7,161 nucleotides of DNA. Origin: Avelusimicrobium sp963660385 (GTDB lineage Bacteria; Elusimicrobiota; Elusimicrobia; Elusimicrobiales; Elusimicrobiaceae). The notes below the pieces were generated by a model. That model saw nothing but the letters and a program-made list of their open reading frames with translations, ran no database searches and was not told the DNA's origin. Position numbers and translations under genes: made by a program. Shown piece after piece: positions 1-5,647 of the stretch; positions within the stretch are counted from its first letter, which is position 1, and every line of letters begins with the position of its first letter. The stretch covers positions 1 to 7,161 of the forward strand of contig CAVKWQ010000074.1 in the NCBI GenBank assembly GCA_963660385.1. The letters are read 5' to 3'.

Positions 1-195
1 GCCTTTTATACGCGTTTTTATACAGCGGATACATCCGGGTACGACCACCGCAATTTATCAAAATTTTAACAAAAAAAAAAAACGAAACAACCCCTTTAAA
101 ATAAGTCCTGCGGACGGCTTATCTTTTTCCCCTCTTTTGACTAATAGAGCCACACTCTTTTTGTAATGTCGCAATCAAACAAAAAGGCAACAACG
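1..195. other. Non-coding left flank, no gene recognised
   Basis: No open frame here resembles a protein, and the short frames overlapping it are not protein-like. Visible structure is limited. The octamer TTTTATAC occurs twice, at 4-11 and 16-23. A perfect short palindrome CGGAT-AC-ATCCG lies at 26-37. A run of 12 A sits near 71-82. These could belong to the control region of a gene beyond the left edge, but no complete promoter can be defended. Confidence 0.6.
101..139 (+). terminator. Possible weak plus-strand intrinsic terminator
   Basis: An imperfect hairpin pairs ATAAG (101-105) with CTTAT (118-122). An alternative inner helix pairs GTCC (105-108) with GGAC (112-115). A pyrimidine-rich tract containing TTTTT and TTTT follows at 123-139. 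It could end a plus-strand transcript arriving from beyond the left edge, but no such gene is visible in the window. The stem is short, so this is tentative. Confidence 0.25.
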
Positions 196-225
196 AGATC
201 CCGGATAAAAACACTCCGGGATGAC
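196..225 (-). repeat. Palindromic element 1 (30 nt)
   Basis: Read on the minus strand, the element opens GTCAT, pairs arm CCCGG with CCGGG across the 11-base loop AGTGTTTTTAT, and closes ATCT. Including the flanking AT/AT pairs, the stem is 7 perfect base pairs (198-204 with 216-222). Confidence 0.85.
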
Positions 226-255
226 GACGGGGAAAAGGCGGTTATAAAAATTGGG

Positions 256-294
256 GTCATTCCGAACTGGCGGCCCGCAGGGTTTTCAGAATCT
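256..294 (+). repeat. Palindromic element 2, long variant (39 nt)
   Basis: The element opens GTCAT, has arm TCCGA facing TCAGA with one C-A mismatch, and closes ATCT. Its 20-base interior (266-285) is GC-rich and can form a second small hairpin, CTG(G)CG with CGCAG. It resembles the 544 copy in having an enlarged, self-complementary interior. Confidence 0.7.
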
Positions 295-310
295 ACATCT
301 TGGGTTGTGT

Positions 311-379
311 TTGTTATTAAAAAGTCATACTGGAAGGTTTCTGTCCAGTATCCGTTGTTTTCCTCTGTTTTAATAACAA
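311..379. repeat. 12-bp inverted repeat enclosing element 3
   Basis: TTGTTATTAAAA at 311-322 is the exact reverse complement of TTTTAATAACAA at 368-379. The arms enclose palindromic element 3 and part of the following spacer. The right arm overlaps a competing 6-bp helix in that spacer, GTTGTT (354-359) with AACAAC (375-380). Confidence 0.65.
324..353 (+). repeat. Palindromic element 3 (30 nt)
   Basis: The element opens GTCAT, pairs arm ACTGG with CCAGT across the loop AAGGTTTCTGT, and closes ATCC. The extended stem is 7 perfect pairs (327-333 with 345-351). The 11-base loop is identical to that of element 6, although the stems differ. Confidence 0.85.
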
Positions 380-380
380 C

Positions 381-410
381 AGATCCTGGACTACGACTTG
401 CCAGGATGAC
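381..410 (-). repeat. Palindromic element 4 (30 nt)
   Basis: On the minus strand the element opens GTCAT, pairs arm CCTGG with CCAGG across the loop CAAGTCGTAGT, and closes ATCT. The extended stem is 7 perfect pairs (383-389 with 401-407). It faces element 3 head-on across a 27-bp spacer. Confidence 0.85.
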
Positions 411-435
411 GCCAACGACTGACAACGCAATCGGT

Positions 436-461
436 AGATCCTGAAATAAATTCAGGATGAC
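436..461 (-). repeat. Palindromic element 5, short variant (26 nt)
   Basis: On the minus strand the element opens GTCAT, pairs arm CCTGA with TCAGG across the loop ATTTATT, and closes ATCT. The stem extends to 8 perfect pairs (438-445 with 451-458), leaving a 5-base loop. This is the form closest to the dispersed GTCATCCTGA-type repeats seen in many bacterial genomes. Confidence 0.85.
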
Positions 462-480
462 CTCTTTTTTTCATAAAACC

Positions 481-510
481 GTCATCCCCGAAGGTTTCTG
501 TCGGGGATCT
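481..510 (+). repeat. Palindromic element 6 (30 nt)
   Basis: The element opens GTCAT, pairs arm CCCCG with CGGGG across the loop AAGGTTTCTGT, and closes ATCT. With flanking pairs the stem is 8 bp (484-491 with 501-508). The loop matches element 3 exactly. Confidence 0.85.
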
Positions 511-543
511 GTCGTTTCGTAAGGGAACAACAACAGCAAAGAC

Positions 544-585
544 AGATTCCCGAACGCTCCGCGCCGGCAGGCACTCGGGGAGGAC
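544..585 (-). repeat. Palindromic element 7, long degenerate variant (42 nt)
   Basis: On the minus strand it opens GTCCT (one change from GTCAT), has arm CCCCG facing CGGGA with one mismatch, and closes ATCT. The 23-base interior contains the palindrome GCCGGC. It is probably an older or expanded copy of the same family. Confidence 0.6.
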
Positions 586-626
586 AGAACTACAACTTAA
601 TAAGGCCGCCGTTTCCATACGCACGA

Positions 627-658
627 AAAACCCCCGGTCCAAAAGGAACGGGGGTTTT
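627..658 (-). terminator. Intrinsic terminator of the rplM-rpsI operon
   Basis: A perfect 10-bp stem pairs AAAACCCCCG (627-636) with CGGGGGTTTT (649-658). The 12-base loop contains a further TCC/GGA pairing around AAAA. On the minus strand the stem runs into TTTTT (630-626). It starts about 33 bases past the rpsI stop codon, the expected place for Rho-independent termination. The A/T symmetry could let it work in both directions. Confidence 0.88.
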
Positions 659-691
659 GTAAAACATTTCCTGCAAGTTTCCAGCCAACGA

Positions 692-1087
692 TTAACGTTT
701 AGAGAACTGGAAGCGTTTGCGGGCACCGGGCTGACCGGGTTTCTTTCTTTCCACCATACGCGGATCGCGCGTAAGGTAACCGGCCTTCTTAACGGTCTTT
801 TTAAGATCTTCGCTGATCGCGGCGATAGAGCGCGCAATCGCGTGGCGCAAAGCGCCCGCCTGGGAGGACACGCCGCCGCCCACTACTTTGGCGGTAACGT
901 CGTATTCTTTTTCCAGGTTGGTAACCACGAGCGGAGCCTTAACGGCGGCTTTGCAGCGGGCGTGGTTGCCGAAGTATTCATCCAAAGATTTGGCGTTTAC
1001 GGTAATAACCCCTTTACCCTTCAAAAGTTCAACTTGGGCGACGGAGGTTTTTCTTCTTCCGGTTTTGAGTTCTTTCGTATTGTTCAT
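692..1087 (-). CDS. rpsI: Small ribosomal subunit protein uS9
   Basis: Protein S9 of the 30S subunit, 131 residues, near the usual bacterial length of about 130. The N-terminal GRRKTSVAQV (10-19), the central VGGGVSSQAGALRHAIAR (69-86) and the basic tail ending FQFSKR are family hallmarks. In S9 the terminal SKR reaches the P site and contacts the anticodon arm of the peptidyl-site tRNA. The usual GQAGA appears as SQAGA, a mild change. The start follows AAGAGGG (1098-1104), 10 bases upstream. That site overlaps the stop codon of rplM, which indicates translational coupling in the conserved rplM-rpsI operon. The gene ends at TAA just before a strong terminator. Confidence 0.97.
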   Translation of the reverse strand: MNNTKELKTGRRKTSVAQVELLKGKGVITVNAKSLDEYFGNHARCKAAVKAPLVVTNLEKEYDVTAKVVGGGVSSQAGALRHAIARSIAAISEDLKKTVKKAGYLTRDPRMVERKKPGQPGARKRFQFSKR

Positions 1088-1102
1088 AAATTTCTATCCC
1101 TC

Positions 1103-1528
1103 TTATTTACCAAAGCGTTCGGTGAAAGCGTGTTCTTCGCCAGCAAACAAGCGCAAGCGTTTCATTCTGGGCGCGCGAAGTTTGTTTTCGTCCAACATTC
1201 TTTTAACGGCCAGTTCCAAGACTCTGGTGGGGTTGTTTTCCAACACTCTTTTGACCGGGGTTTCTTTACCACCCTTGGCATAGCCAGAGTGAGAGAAGTA
1301 AACCTTTTGTTCCAGTTTTTTACCGGTCAATTTGATTTTGCCGGCATTGGTAACGACGACGAAGTCGCCGCAGTCCATATTGGGCGTATAGGTCTTTTTG
1401 TGTTTGCCCATAAGCAAGACGGCAATTTGGGTAGCCAATCTGCCCAGGGTTTGGCCCGTGGCGTCAATGTGATGCCATTTGCGGGTGGTTTCCACTTCCT
1501 TTACGGAAGGCAAAAAAGTTTTTGTCAT
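1103..1528 (-). CDS. rplM: Large ribosomal subunit protein uL13
   Basis: Protein L13 of the 50S subunit, an early assembly protein that binds 23S rRNA. At 141 residues it matches the typical length of about 142. Diagnostic segments are WHHIDATGQTLGRLAT from residue 18, GKHKKTYTPNMDCGDFVVV, the HSGYAKGG segment, and the AVKRML...RLFAGEEH region, where most bacteria have AVKGMLP and AGxxH. The ATG is preceded by AAAGG at 1542-1546, about 13 bases away, so the Shine-Dalgarno site is weak and distant. Expression may depend on the structured leader at 1551-1587. It is the first gene of a two-gene operon with rpsI, 15 bp apart, and a -10-like TATAAT lies about 80 bases upstream. Confidence 0.97.
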   Translation of the reverse strand: MTKTFLPSVKEVETTRKWHHIDATGQTLGRLATQIAVLLMGKHKKTYTPNMDCGDFVVVTNAGKIKLTGKKLEQKVYFSHSGYAKGGKETPVKRVLENNPTRVLELAVKRMLDENKLRAPRMKRLRLFAGEEHAFTERFGK

Positions 1529-1550
1529 AATTTTGTTTCTACCTTTTGTA

Positions 1551-1587
1551 ATTAATGCGCAGCGGAGTGGTTGGCCGCTGTCTTAAT
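1551..1587 (-). promoter_or_regulatory. Leader hairpin upstream of rplM
   Basis: Two nested helices are visible: an inner CAGCGG (1560-1565) with CCGCTG (1575-1580), and an outer ATTAA (1551-1555) with TTAAT (1583-1587). They are separated by a small internal loop. The structure lies in the predicted 5' untranslated region, just upstream of the weak rplM ribosome site. L13 operons in several bacteria are controlled through leader RNA structures bound by the ribosomal protein. Whether this one does that is inference from position. Confidence 0.45.
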
Positions 1588-1606
1588 GACTCGTGGTTTC
1601 CTATAT

Positions 1607-1612
1607 ATTATA
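1607..1612 (-). promoter_or_regulatory. Probable -10 box for rplM-rpsI
   Basis: The minus strand reads TATAAT inside an AT-rich stretch (1602-1613), in the gap between dus and rplM. No good -35 hexamer lies at 16-18 bp: the sequence at the expected position reads roughly CCGTAA. The call therefore rests on the consensus -10 alone. A start near 1600 would give a leader of about 70 bases that includes the hairpin at 1551-1587. Confidence 0.5.
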
Positions 1613-1642
1613 TCAAAATGTACAAGATTTTACGGGATTTTT

Positions 1643-2623
1643 TTACGCGTGTAAACGCACCAGGGTTTCCGCAAATAATTTTTCAATATCCGCCAAGGTA
1701 TCCAGCCGCACAAAAAGACCGCGCATTTCCGACGCGTTGGGGAAATCCTTTATCCAATACCCGGCGGTTTTGCGGCTGCGGTTTACACCAATGCGCTCGC
1801 CGTAATAAGACACATTTTCGCGGATGAGGTCCAAATAAATTTCCAGCCGTTTTTCGGGCGACTTGCTGACAGGCTCTTCGCCCTCAAAAGCGTTAATAAT
1901 ATCCTTAAAAATAAACGGGTTGCCAATGGCTCCGCGCCCAATCATTACGCCCGCGCAACCGGCCTCTAAAAATTTCCGCGCCGTGTCGGCTTCCAGCACT
2001 CCGCCGTTGCCGATAACCGGGATTTTTACTGCCGCGCACGCTTCGGCCAACGCCTCTATATTAGGGGCCCCGCTGTGCACGTCCACCGCGGCCCGGGCGT
2101 GCAAGGTTACCGCCGCACAGCCGCAATCTTCGGCCAATTTGGCCAGCCGCGCCCCTAACAGTTCTTTATGCGTTAGCGCAATGCGCGTTTTAAGCGTTAC
2201 CGGGATTTTTACACTCTTTACAGCGGCTTCCAGCAAGCGGCCCAGTTTGGCTTCGTCCTTCATCAGCACGCACCCCGCCCCCGCCTTATTAATTTTTTTG
2301 ACGGGGCAGCCCGCGTTCAAATCCACAATATCGGCCCCACGGGCTTCGGCGTTTTTGGCGGCCTCGGCAATCGTGGCTTCGTCCGAACCGAAAATTTGCA
2401 TAGAAACCGGGTGCTCTTTGGGGTTGACCTGCAACATCCGGCCGCTCTTTTCGTTGCCGTAGTGCAAGGCGTGGGCAGACACCATTTCCGCACACACAAG
2501 CCCCGCACCACCCTTTAAGCACAACACGCGGAAGGGCGAGTCCGTAATGCCCGCCATAGGGGCTAAAACCAAATTATTAGGAGCGGTAAAGGAGCCGATT
2601 TTTAAGGGATGAATTAAACTCAT
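1643..2623 (-). CDS. dus: tRNA-dihydrouridine synthase (DusB/NifR3-like)
   Basis: FMN-dependent enzyme that reduces specific uridines in tRNA D-loops to dihydrouridine with NADPH; it acts in the cytoplasm. The protein is 326 residues. An N-terminal TIM barrel carries LAPMAGITDSPFR (20-32) for FMN binding. Catalytic Cys106 lies in LNAGCPVKKI, Lys145 and Arg147 in TLKTR, and His175 in TLHAR. A GNGG phosphate-binding loop (205-208) and GRGAIGNPFIF (229-239) follow, then a helical C-terminal domain that binds tRNA. The usual HGRTR motif is HARAA here, a divergent form. A longer in-frame start at 2683 exists, but the extra 20 residues read inside the upstream gene and are not family-like. ATG at 2623 overlaps the upstream TGA as ATGA and follows GGAAG, so it was chosen. 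The DusB assignment is less certain than the family. Confidence 0.93.
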   Translation of the reverse strand: MSLIHPLKIGSFTAPNNLVLAPMAGITDSPFRVLCLKGGAGLVCAEMVSAHALHYGNEKSGRMLQVNPKEHPVSMQIFGSDEATIAEAAKNAEARGADIVDLNAGCPVKKINKAGAGCVLMKDEAKLGRLLEAAVKSVKIPVTLKTRIALTHKELLGARLAKLAEDCGCAAVTLHARAAVDVHSGAPNIEALAEACAAVKIPVIGNGGVLEADTARKFLEAGCAGVMIGRGAIGNPFIFKDIINAFEGEEPVSKSPEKRLEIYLDLIRENVSYYGERIGVNRSRKTAGYWIKDFPNASEMRGLFVRLDTLADIEKLFAETLVRLHA

Positions 2624-4113
2624 TTTACTTTCTTCCAGCGGCCCAACTTGGGCAGTTCTACCGTTTTCTGGCGGGCCAAACAAGTACGCATAATTTGGCG
2701 CGCTTCCACAAAGGTATTTTTAAATTCCAGCGAATCTATAAATCCGTCGTGCCCGAAGCCGCCCGCCAGCACGTGGTCCGTAACGGCAAAGCGGTAAGTT
2801 TCGCGCGGGGTAATGGCGCGTCCGTTTTTTTCAAGCACTACCTGGCGGATTTTTTTGCCCTCCGGCGTAACCGCGTAAGACACGGTAAACCCCGCCACTT
2901 GCGGAAAGTTATCCTTGGCGTTTAACGAGGCTTCCAACGCCTTTAAAAAGGCCGCGCCCTTAATGGTAATAAAAGTAATATTATCCCCGTACGGATAGGT
3001 TTTGTACAAATCGTATTCCGTTATGCGGCCCTCGGGCAGGGCACTACGGATAGAGTCCGAATTTATAATAGCACCGTCCAGTTTGGACCATTTGTATAAG
3101 CATTGCGCCAGCAAATCGCCCAGCGGGGATTCCGCCGTTAAGGAGGTTGCCACCGCCTGCGGCATATCGGCTACGCGGGCGTTCATTTTTTTGCGGGTTT
3201 CCGCACGCAACGCGGTGGCGCGGGCGGCAATTTCGGCATCCTCGCCAAACTCGTCTTTAAACAAGGGAATATCCTTAAATTCCACATCACGCAGTTGCTT
3301 GTTTTTATCAAACAGCAGGCGGATATGCCCGATACTATCCAACTTGGAACCGGGATAAACGATAAAAGTATTATTAACGGTATCGGTTTCGGCGTTTTCG
3401 CGGTCTTTATTGGCGCTTAAAATAAGCCCCAAATGTTCCACCTCTCCGGCCAAGGAAGCATCGCTGATGCCGTCCTTTTGCTCCTCGCCAAGCGCGCTTA
3501 ACACAATAATAAAATCTACGCCCTTTTCCCGAAGCAAAGACGCCATATCCTTGGCTACTTGCACCGGGTCCTGCGCGGATAAGCCCAACAGGCGGCCTTT
3601 GTTTTTATTAATAGCCTGCGGGTCAATCAAGCCGAAAATACCGATTTTAATGCCGTCCACCGTGCGGATTTGGTAATCGTGCAGCGGCCACGGAATTTTG
3701 CCTTCCAACTGCAAGTTGGAAACAATAAAAGGATAAGGCAACTCGCGCACGGTGTTGCGCAAGGACGGCCAACCGTAAACCAAATCTTTATCACTAATGG
3801 AACCCGCCGTATAAGGAAGTGTTTTTGTCAGTTCGGCCACATAGGCACCCTTGGTTAAGTTGCCCTCCGGCGCGGAGCCGAACCAGTTTCCGCCGTCAAA
3901 CAATAAGTACGGGGTTTGGCGGGTTTGTAAGAAATTTTTGAGTACCGCATATCCGCCCGCTTCTTTATTTTCAAAGCGCGGCTCCATACGGGACCAATAA
4001 AACCCCTGCACATCGGCGGTATAATAAATATCCACCGGGTGCAGTTCTTCGTGCAGGCAGCCGCCTAATAAGGCGGCCGCCAATAAAATAAACAGAATAG
4101 ACTTTACGCGCAT
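2620..4113 (-). CDS. Lipoprotein 5'-nucleotidase-family pseudoenzyme
   Basis: A 497-residue exported lipoprotein with the two-domain UshA/5'-nucleotidase layout. The signal peptide (1-18) ends in the lipobox LLGGC, with lipidated Cys19. Leu20 at +2 is not an inner-membrane retention signal, so outer-membrane sorting is likely in a diderm. The metallophosphatase domain aligns with the two upstream genes, but its ligands are replaced: DxH becomes D34-V-Q36, GD becomes G75-N76, NHE becomes D108-K109-D110, the VH of VHDS becomes L205-S206, and GHAH becomes A234-N235-K236-D237. Only the first Asp survives, so phosphatase activity is unlikely. The C-terminal domain is better kept, with NSDSIR (351-356) in place of N[NT]GGTR, and LAGGFGHDGF near the end. 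The gene starts one base after the upstream stop without an obvious nearby Shine-Dalgarno site, suggesting translational reinitiation. Inferred roles are anchor, ligand binding or regulation; none is shown. Confidence 0.85.
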   Translation of the reverse strand: MRVKSILFILLAAALLGGCLHEELHPVDIYYTADVQGFYWSRMEPRFENKEAGGYAVLKNFLQTRQTPYLLFDGGNWFGSAPEGNLTKGAYVAELTKTLPYTAGSISDKDLVYGWPSLRNTVRELPYPFIVSNLQLEGKIPWPLHDYQIRTVDGIKIGIFGLIDPQAINKNKGRLLGLSAQDPVQVAKDMASLLREKGVDFIIVLSALGEEQKDGISDASLAGEVEHLGLILSANKDRENAETDTVNNTFIVYPGSKLDSIGHIRLLFDKNKQLRDVEFKDIPLFKDEFGEDAEIAARATALRAETRKKMNARVADMPQAVATSLTAESPLGDLLAQCLYKWSKLDGAIINSDSIRSALPEGRITEYDLYKTYPYGDNITFITIKGAAFLKALEASLNAKDNFPQVAGFTVSYAVTPEGKKIRQVVLEKNGRAITPRETYRFAVTDHVLAGGFGHDGFIDSLEFKNTFVEARQIMRTCLARQKTVELPKLGRWKKVK

Positions 4114-4114
4114 A

Positions 4115-5581
4115 TCAGCGTTTGATGATTCTCCCGGTTTCGGGTGCGGTTACCGGGCCCTTTTTAAGGGCTTCTTCCATTAAGTCGCGGATAGTTTTAT
4201 CCCCGGCCAATTTTTTGTTTTCCGCCGGGATTTGCTTAAACATCCAGCCTTCGCTTCCGCCACCCGCAATGTAAGAATTGGTAACCAGCGTATATTTTTT
4301 ATGGTTTTCCACGGGTTTGCCGTTTACAAACAGTTTCAGGTCTTTTACTTTGCCTTTTTTGGTTTGTTTATAGGTAATCGTCAAGCCGGAATATGTATAT
4401 AGACTGCGCGGGGCAAAACCCTTCTTTACAAATTTCTTTAAGAATTTTCCGTCCACCGTTACCAAGGTAACTGTGTTGTCAAACGGGTGAATTTCAATCA
4501 AATCGCGTTTGGTTACTTCGCCTTTTTTCAGGTCCACGCGCGTGCCGCCGTTATTATGTACGGCAATTTCCGCGCCGGAATAATTGCGGAGCAAATCGGC
4601 AATCCAGTCGTTAAGCGGGGAGTCCTGGCGGTCCTTTGCCACCGGGAGTTTGGATAAAGTTTCCTTGGCCTCGCCAACGACTTCGTCCACGCCGGGTTCG
4701 CGCAAGGAATCCACATATTCCTTAATCGCTTTATCTTCGCCGGTTTGGGCTACGATAAGCGGGATAAGTTCAGATTTAGAAGACACCACTTTGCCCGTTT
4801 TGTCGTCCGTTTCCACGGTAATGCGGCTTACGTTGCTTAAATAGCAGCCGCTTTCCACAAACAACGTGCCGTTTACATATTTGTTTTGCAAAATGTTATG
4901 TGCGTGTCCGCCCAATACCACCTGTACGCGGCCTTCAAAGCGTTTGGCAATTTCGCCCACATAGGAGCCTACGCCGTGCTTTTCGTCATTAAACGAATCG
5001 TGCACGATAACCACCACAAAATTAGGATGCTTGGCTTCCACCTCGTTTAACGCTTTTTCCAACGCATCAAACGGTTTTCCATACGAATAAGACTTGGCCG
5101 GATTCGTAGGCGTGCGGTTGGCAAGGCCGATGACGGCTACTTTAACGCCGTTTACATCAAAAATTTTATAGGGCTGTACGGTGCCCGGATATTTGCCCGT
5201 GGCTTTATCAAAAAAGTTAGCGGCCAAAACGGCAAATTGCGCATTTGCCAAAATGGGGGCGACGGCGGCGTCTTTAAAGTCAAACTCGTGGTTGCCTATG
5301 GTGGCGGCGTCGTAGCCCATACGGTTCATAATCTGCACGGCCTTTAAGCCTTTGGAATTGCGGGTTTCCACGGTGCCGTTGGAAAAGTCCCCACTGTCCA
5401 ACAATAAATAGTTTTGCGGGCCTTTTTTAAGCACGGCTTCCATCGCGGCAAAACCGCCCTGCCCGTTACGCGGGAAGAAAAAACCGTGTACGTCGCTGGT
5501 GTGGTAAATCGTCGTTGTTTTAGCCATTAAGGCCAGCGGCAATAAAAGCGCCGCAAACAGCAAAAGCCAAGTCTTTTTCAT
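4115..5581 (-). CDS. Exported 5'-nucleotidase / UshA-like phosphohydrolase B
   Basis: A 488-residue secreted or periplasmic metallophosphoesterase that probably removes phosphate from nucleotides or related phosphoesters outside the cytoplasm. A Sec signal peptide (about 1-20, MKK plus a leucine-rich core, likely cut after A20) is followed by a complete dimetal site: D30 and H32 (SDVHG), D65 (DSGDF), N97-H98-E99 (GNHEFD), H194 (VHDSF), and H226 with H228 (GGHAH). The C-terminal 5'-nucleotidase domain has NNGGTR (343-348), HPFDN (365-369), TYSGL (396-400) and the loop NSYIAGGGSEGW (435-446). These match the substrate-binding part of the family. AAGGAG (5589-5594) sits 7 bases before the ATG, the best ribosome site in the cluster. 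It is clearly paralogous to its upstream neighbour. UshA-type enzymes also cleave UDP-sugars and other phosphoesters, so the substrate is open. Confidence 0.9.
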   Translation of the reverse strand: MKKTWLLLFAALLLPLALMAKTTTIYHTSDVHGFFFPRNGQGGFAAMEAVLKKGPQNYLLLDSGDFSNGTVETRNSKGLKAVQIMNRMGYDAATIGNHEFDFKDAAVAPILANAQFAVLAANFFDKATGKYPGTVQPYKIFDVNGVKVAVIGLANRTPTNPAKSYSYGKPFDALEKALNEVEAKHPNFVVVIVHDSFNDEKHGVGSYVGEIAKRFEGRVQVVLGGHAHNILQNKYVNGTLFVESGCYLSNVSRITVETDDKTGKVVSSKSELIPLIVAQTGEDKAIKEYVDSLREPGVDEVVGEAKETLSKLPVAKDRQDSPLNDWIADLLRNYSGAEIAVHNNGGTRVDLKKGEVTKRDLIEIHPFDNTVTLVTVDGKFLKKFVKKGFAPRSLYTYSGLTITYKQTKKGKVKDLKLFVNGKPVENHKKYTLVTNSYIAGGGSEGWMFKQIPAENKKLAGDKTIRDLMEEALKKGPVTAPETGRIIKR

Positions 5582-5588
5582 TGAATTT

Positions 5589-5594
5589 CTCCTT
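5589..5594 (-). promoter_or_regulatory. Strong ribosome binding site of nucleotidase B
   Basis: AAGGAG on the minus strand ends 7 bases before the ATG at 5581, a near-ideal Shine-Dalgarno sequence and spacing. It contrasts with the absence of a nearby site before the lipoprotein gene downstream, so B may be the most highly translated protein of the trio. Confidence 0.8.
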
Positions 5595-5617
5595 AAAAGC
5601 AGATAATTTATCCTAAC

Positions 5618-5636
5618 AAAAACGCCGGGGCGTGTT
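5618..5636 (-). terminator. Weak hairpin with U-tract between nucleotidases A and B
   Basis: On the minus strand ACGC pairs with GCGT (5622-5625 with 5630-5633) around a 4-base loop. TTTTT (5622-5618) and GTT follow. The helix is short, so it is more likely a partial terminator or a processing/stability element than a full stop. The 66-bp gap holds no other obvious feature apart from the ribosome site of B. Confidence 0.35.
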
Positions 5637-5647
5637 CAAGTTGCCTA

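Larger units (their letters stand above)
196..585. repeat. Cluster of seven palindromic GTCAT...ATCT elements
   Basis: Seven hairpin elements share the layout GTCAT, a 5-base stem arm, a loop, the complementary arm, then ATCT (one copy ends ATCC). They start at 196, 256, 324, 381, 436, 481 and 544. Orientations are minus, plus, plus, minus, minus, plus, minus, and the spacers are 30, 29, 27, 25, 19 and 33 bp. Five have perfect stems and two (256 and 544) are longer with one stem mismatch each. Stem sequence differs among copies while pairing is kept. Translated across, the elements give peptides such as RHPEFISGS-like strings, a familiar sign of dispersed palindromic repeats mis-called as genes. 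The cluster lies just beyond the rpsI terminator. Spacing is loosely CRISPR-like, but the repeats are not identical and they alternate in orientation. Confidence 0.85.

Noticed and set aside
166..444. Plus-strand frame of 92 codons in the left flank
   Set aside because: It crosses four palindromic elements, has no convincing ribosome site and gives a low-complexity, non-conserved peptide.
196..585. CRISPR array
   Set aside because: Units are similarly spaced, but repeats differ in sequence, length and orientation, and no cas gene is present in the window.
391..837. 148-codon minus-strand frame over the rpsI end and the repeat cluster
   Set aside because: It runs through rpsI in another frame, through the terminator and through palindromic elements. 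The HPEFISGS-like peptide comes from a repeat, not a protein.
842..1555. 237-codon open frame on the plus strand
   Set aside because: It lies fully antisense to rplM and rpsI, which are certain. Its composition reflects the complementary strand and no family pattern is visible.
1863..2462. 199-codon plus-strand frame
   Set aside because: Antisense shadow of dus, rich in Ala/Ser/Pro as expected from a GC-biased complementary strand.
2624..2683. 20-residue N-terminal extension of the dus protein
   Set aside because: It lies inside the lipoprotein coding end and is unlike Dus N-termini. The ATG at 2623 has an ATGA overlap and a purine-rich site.
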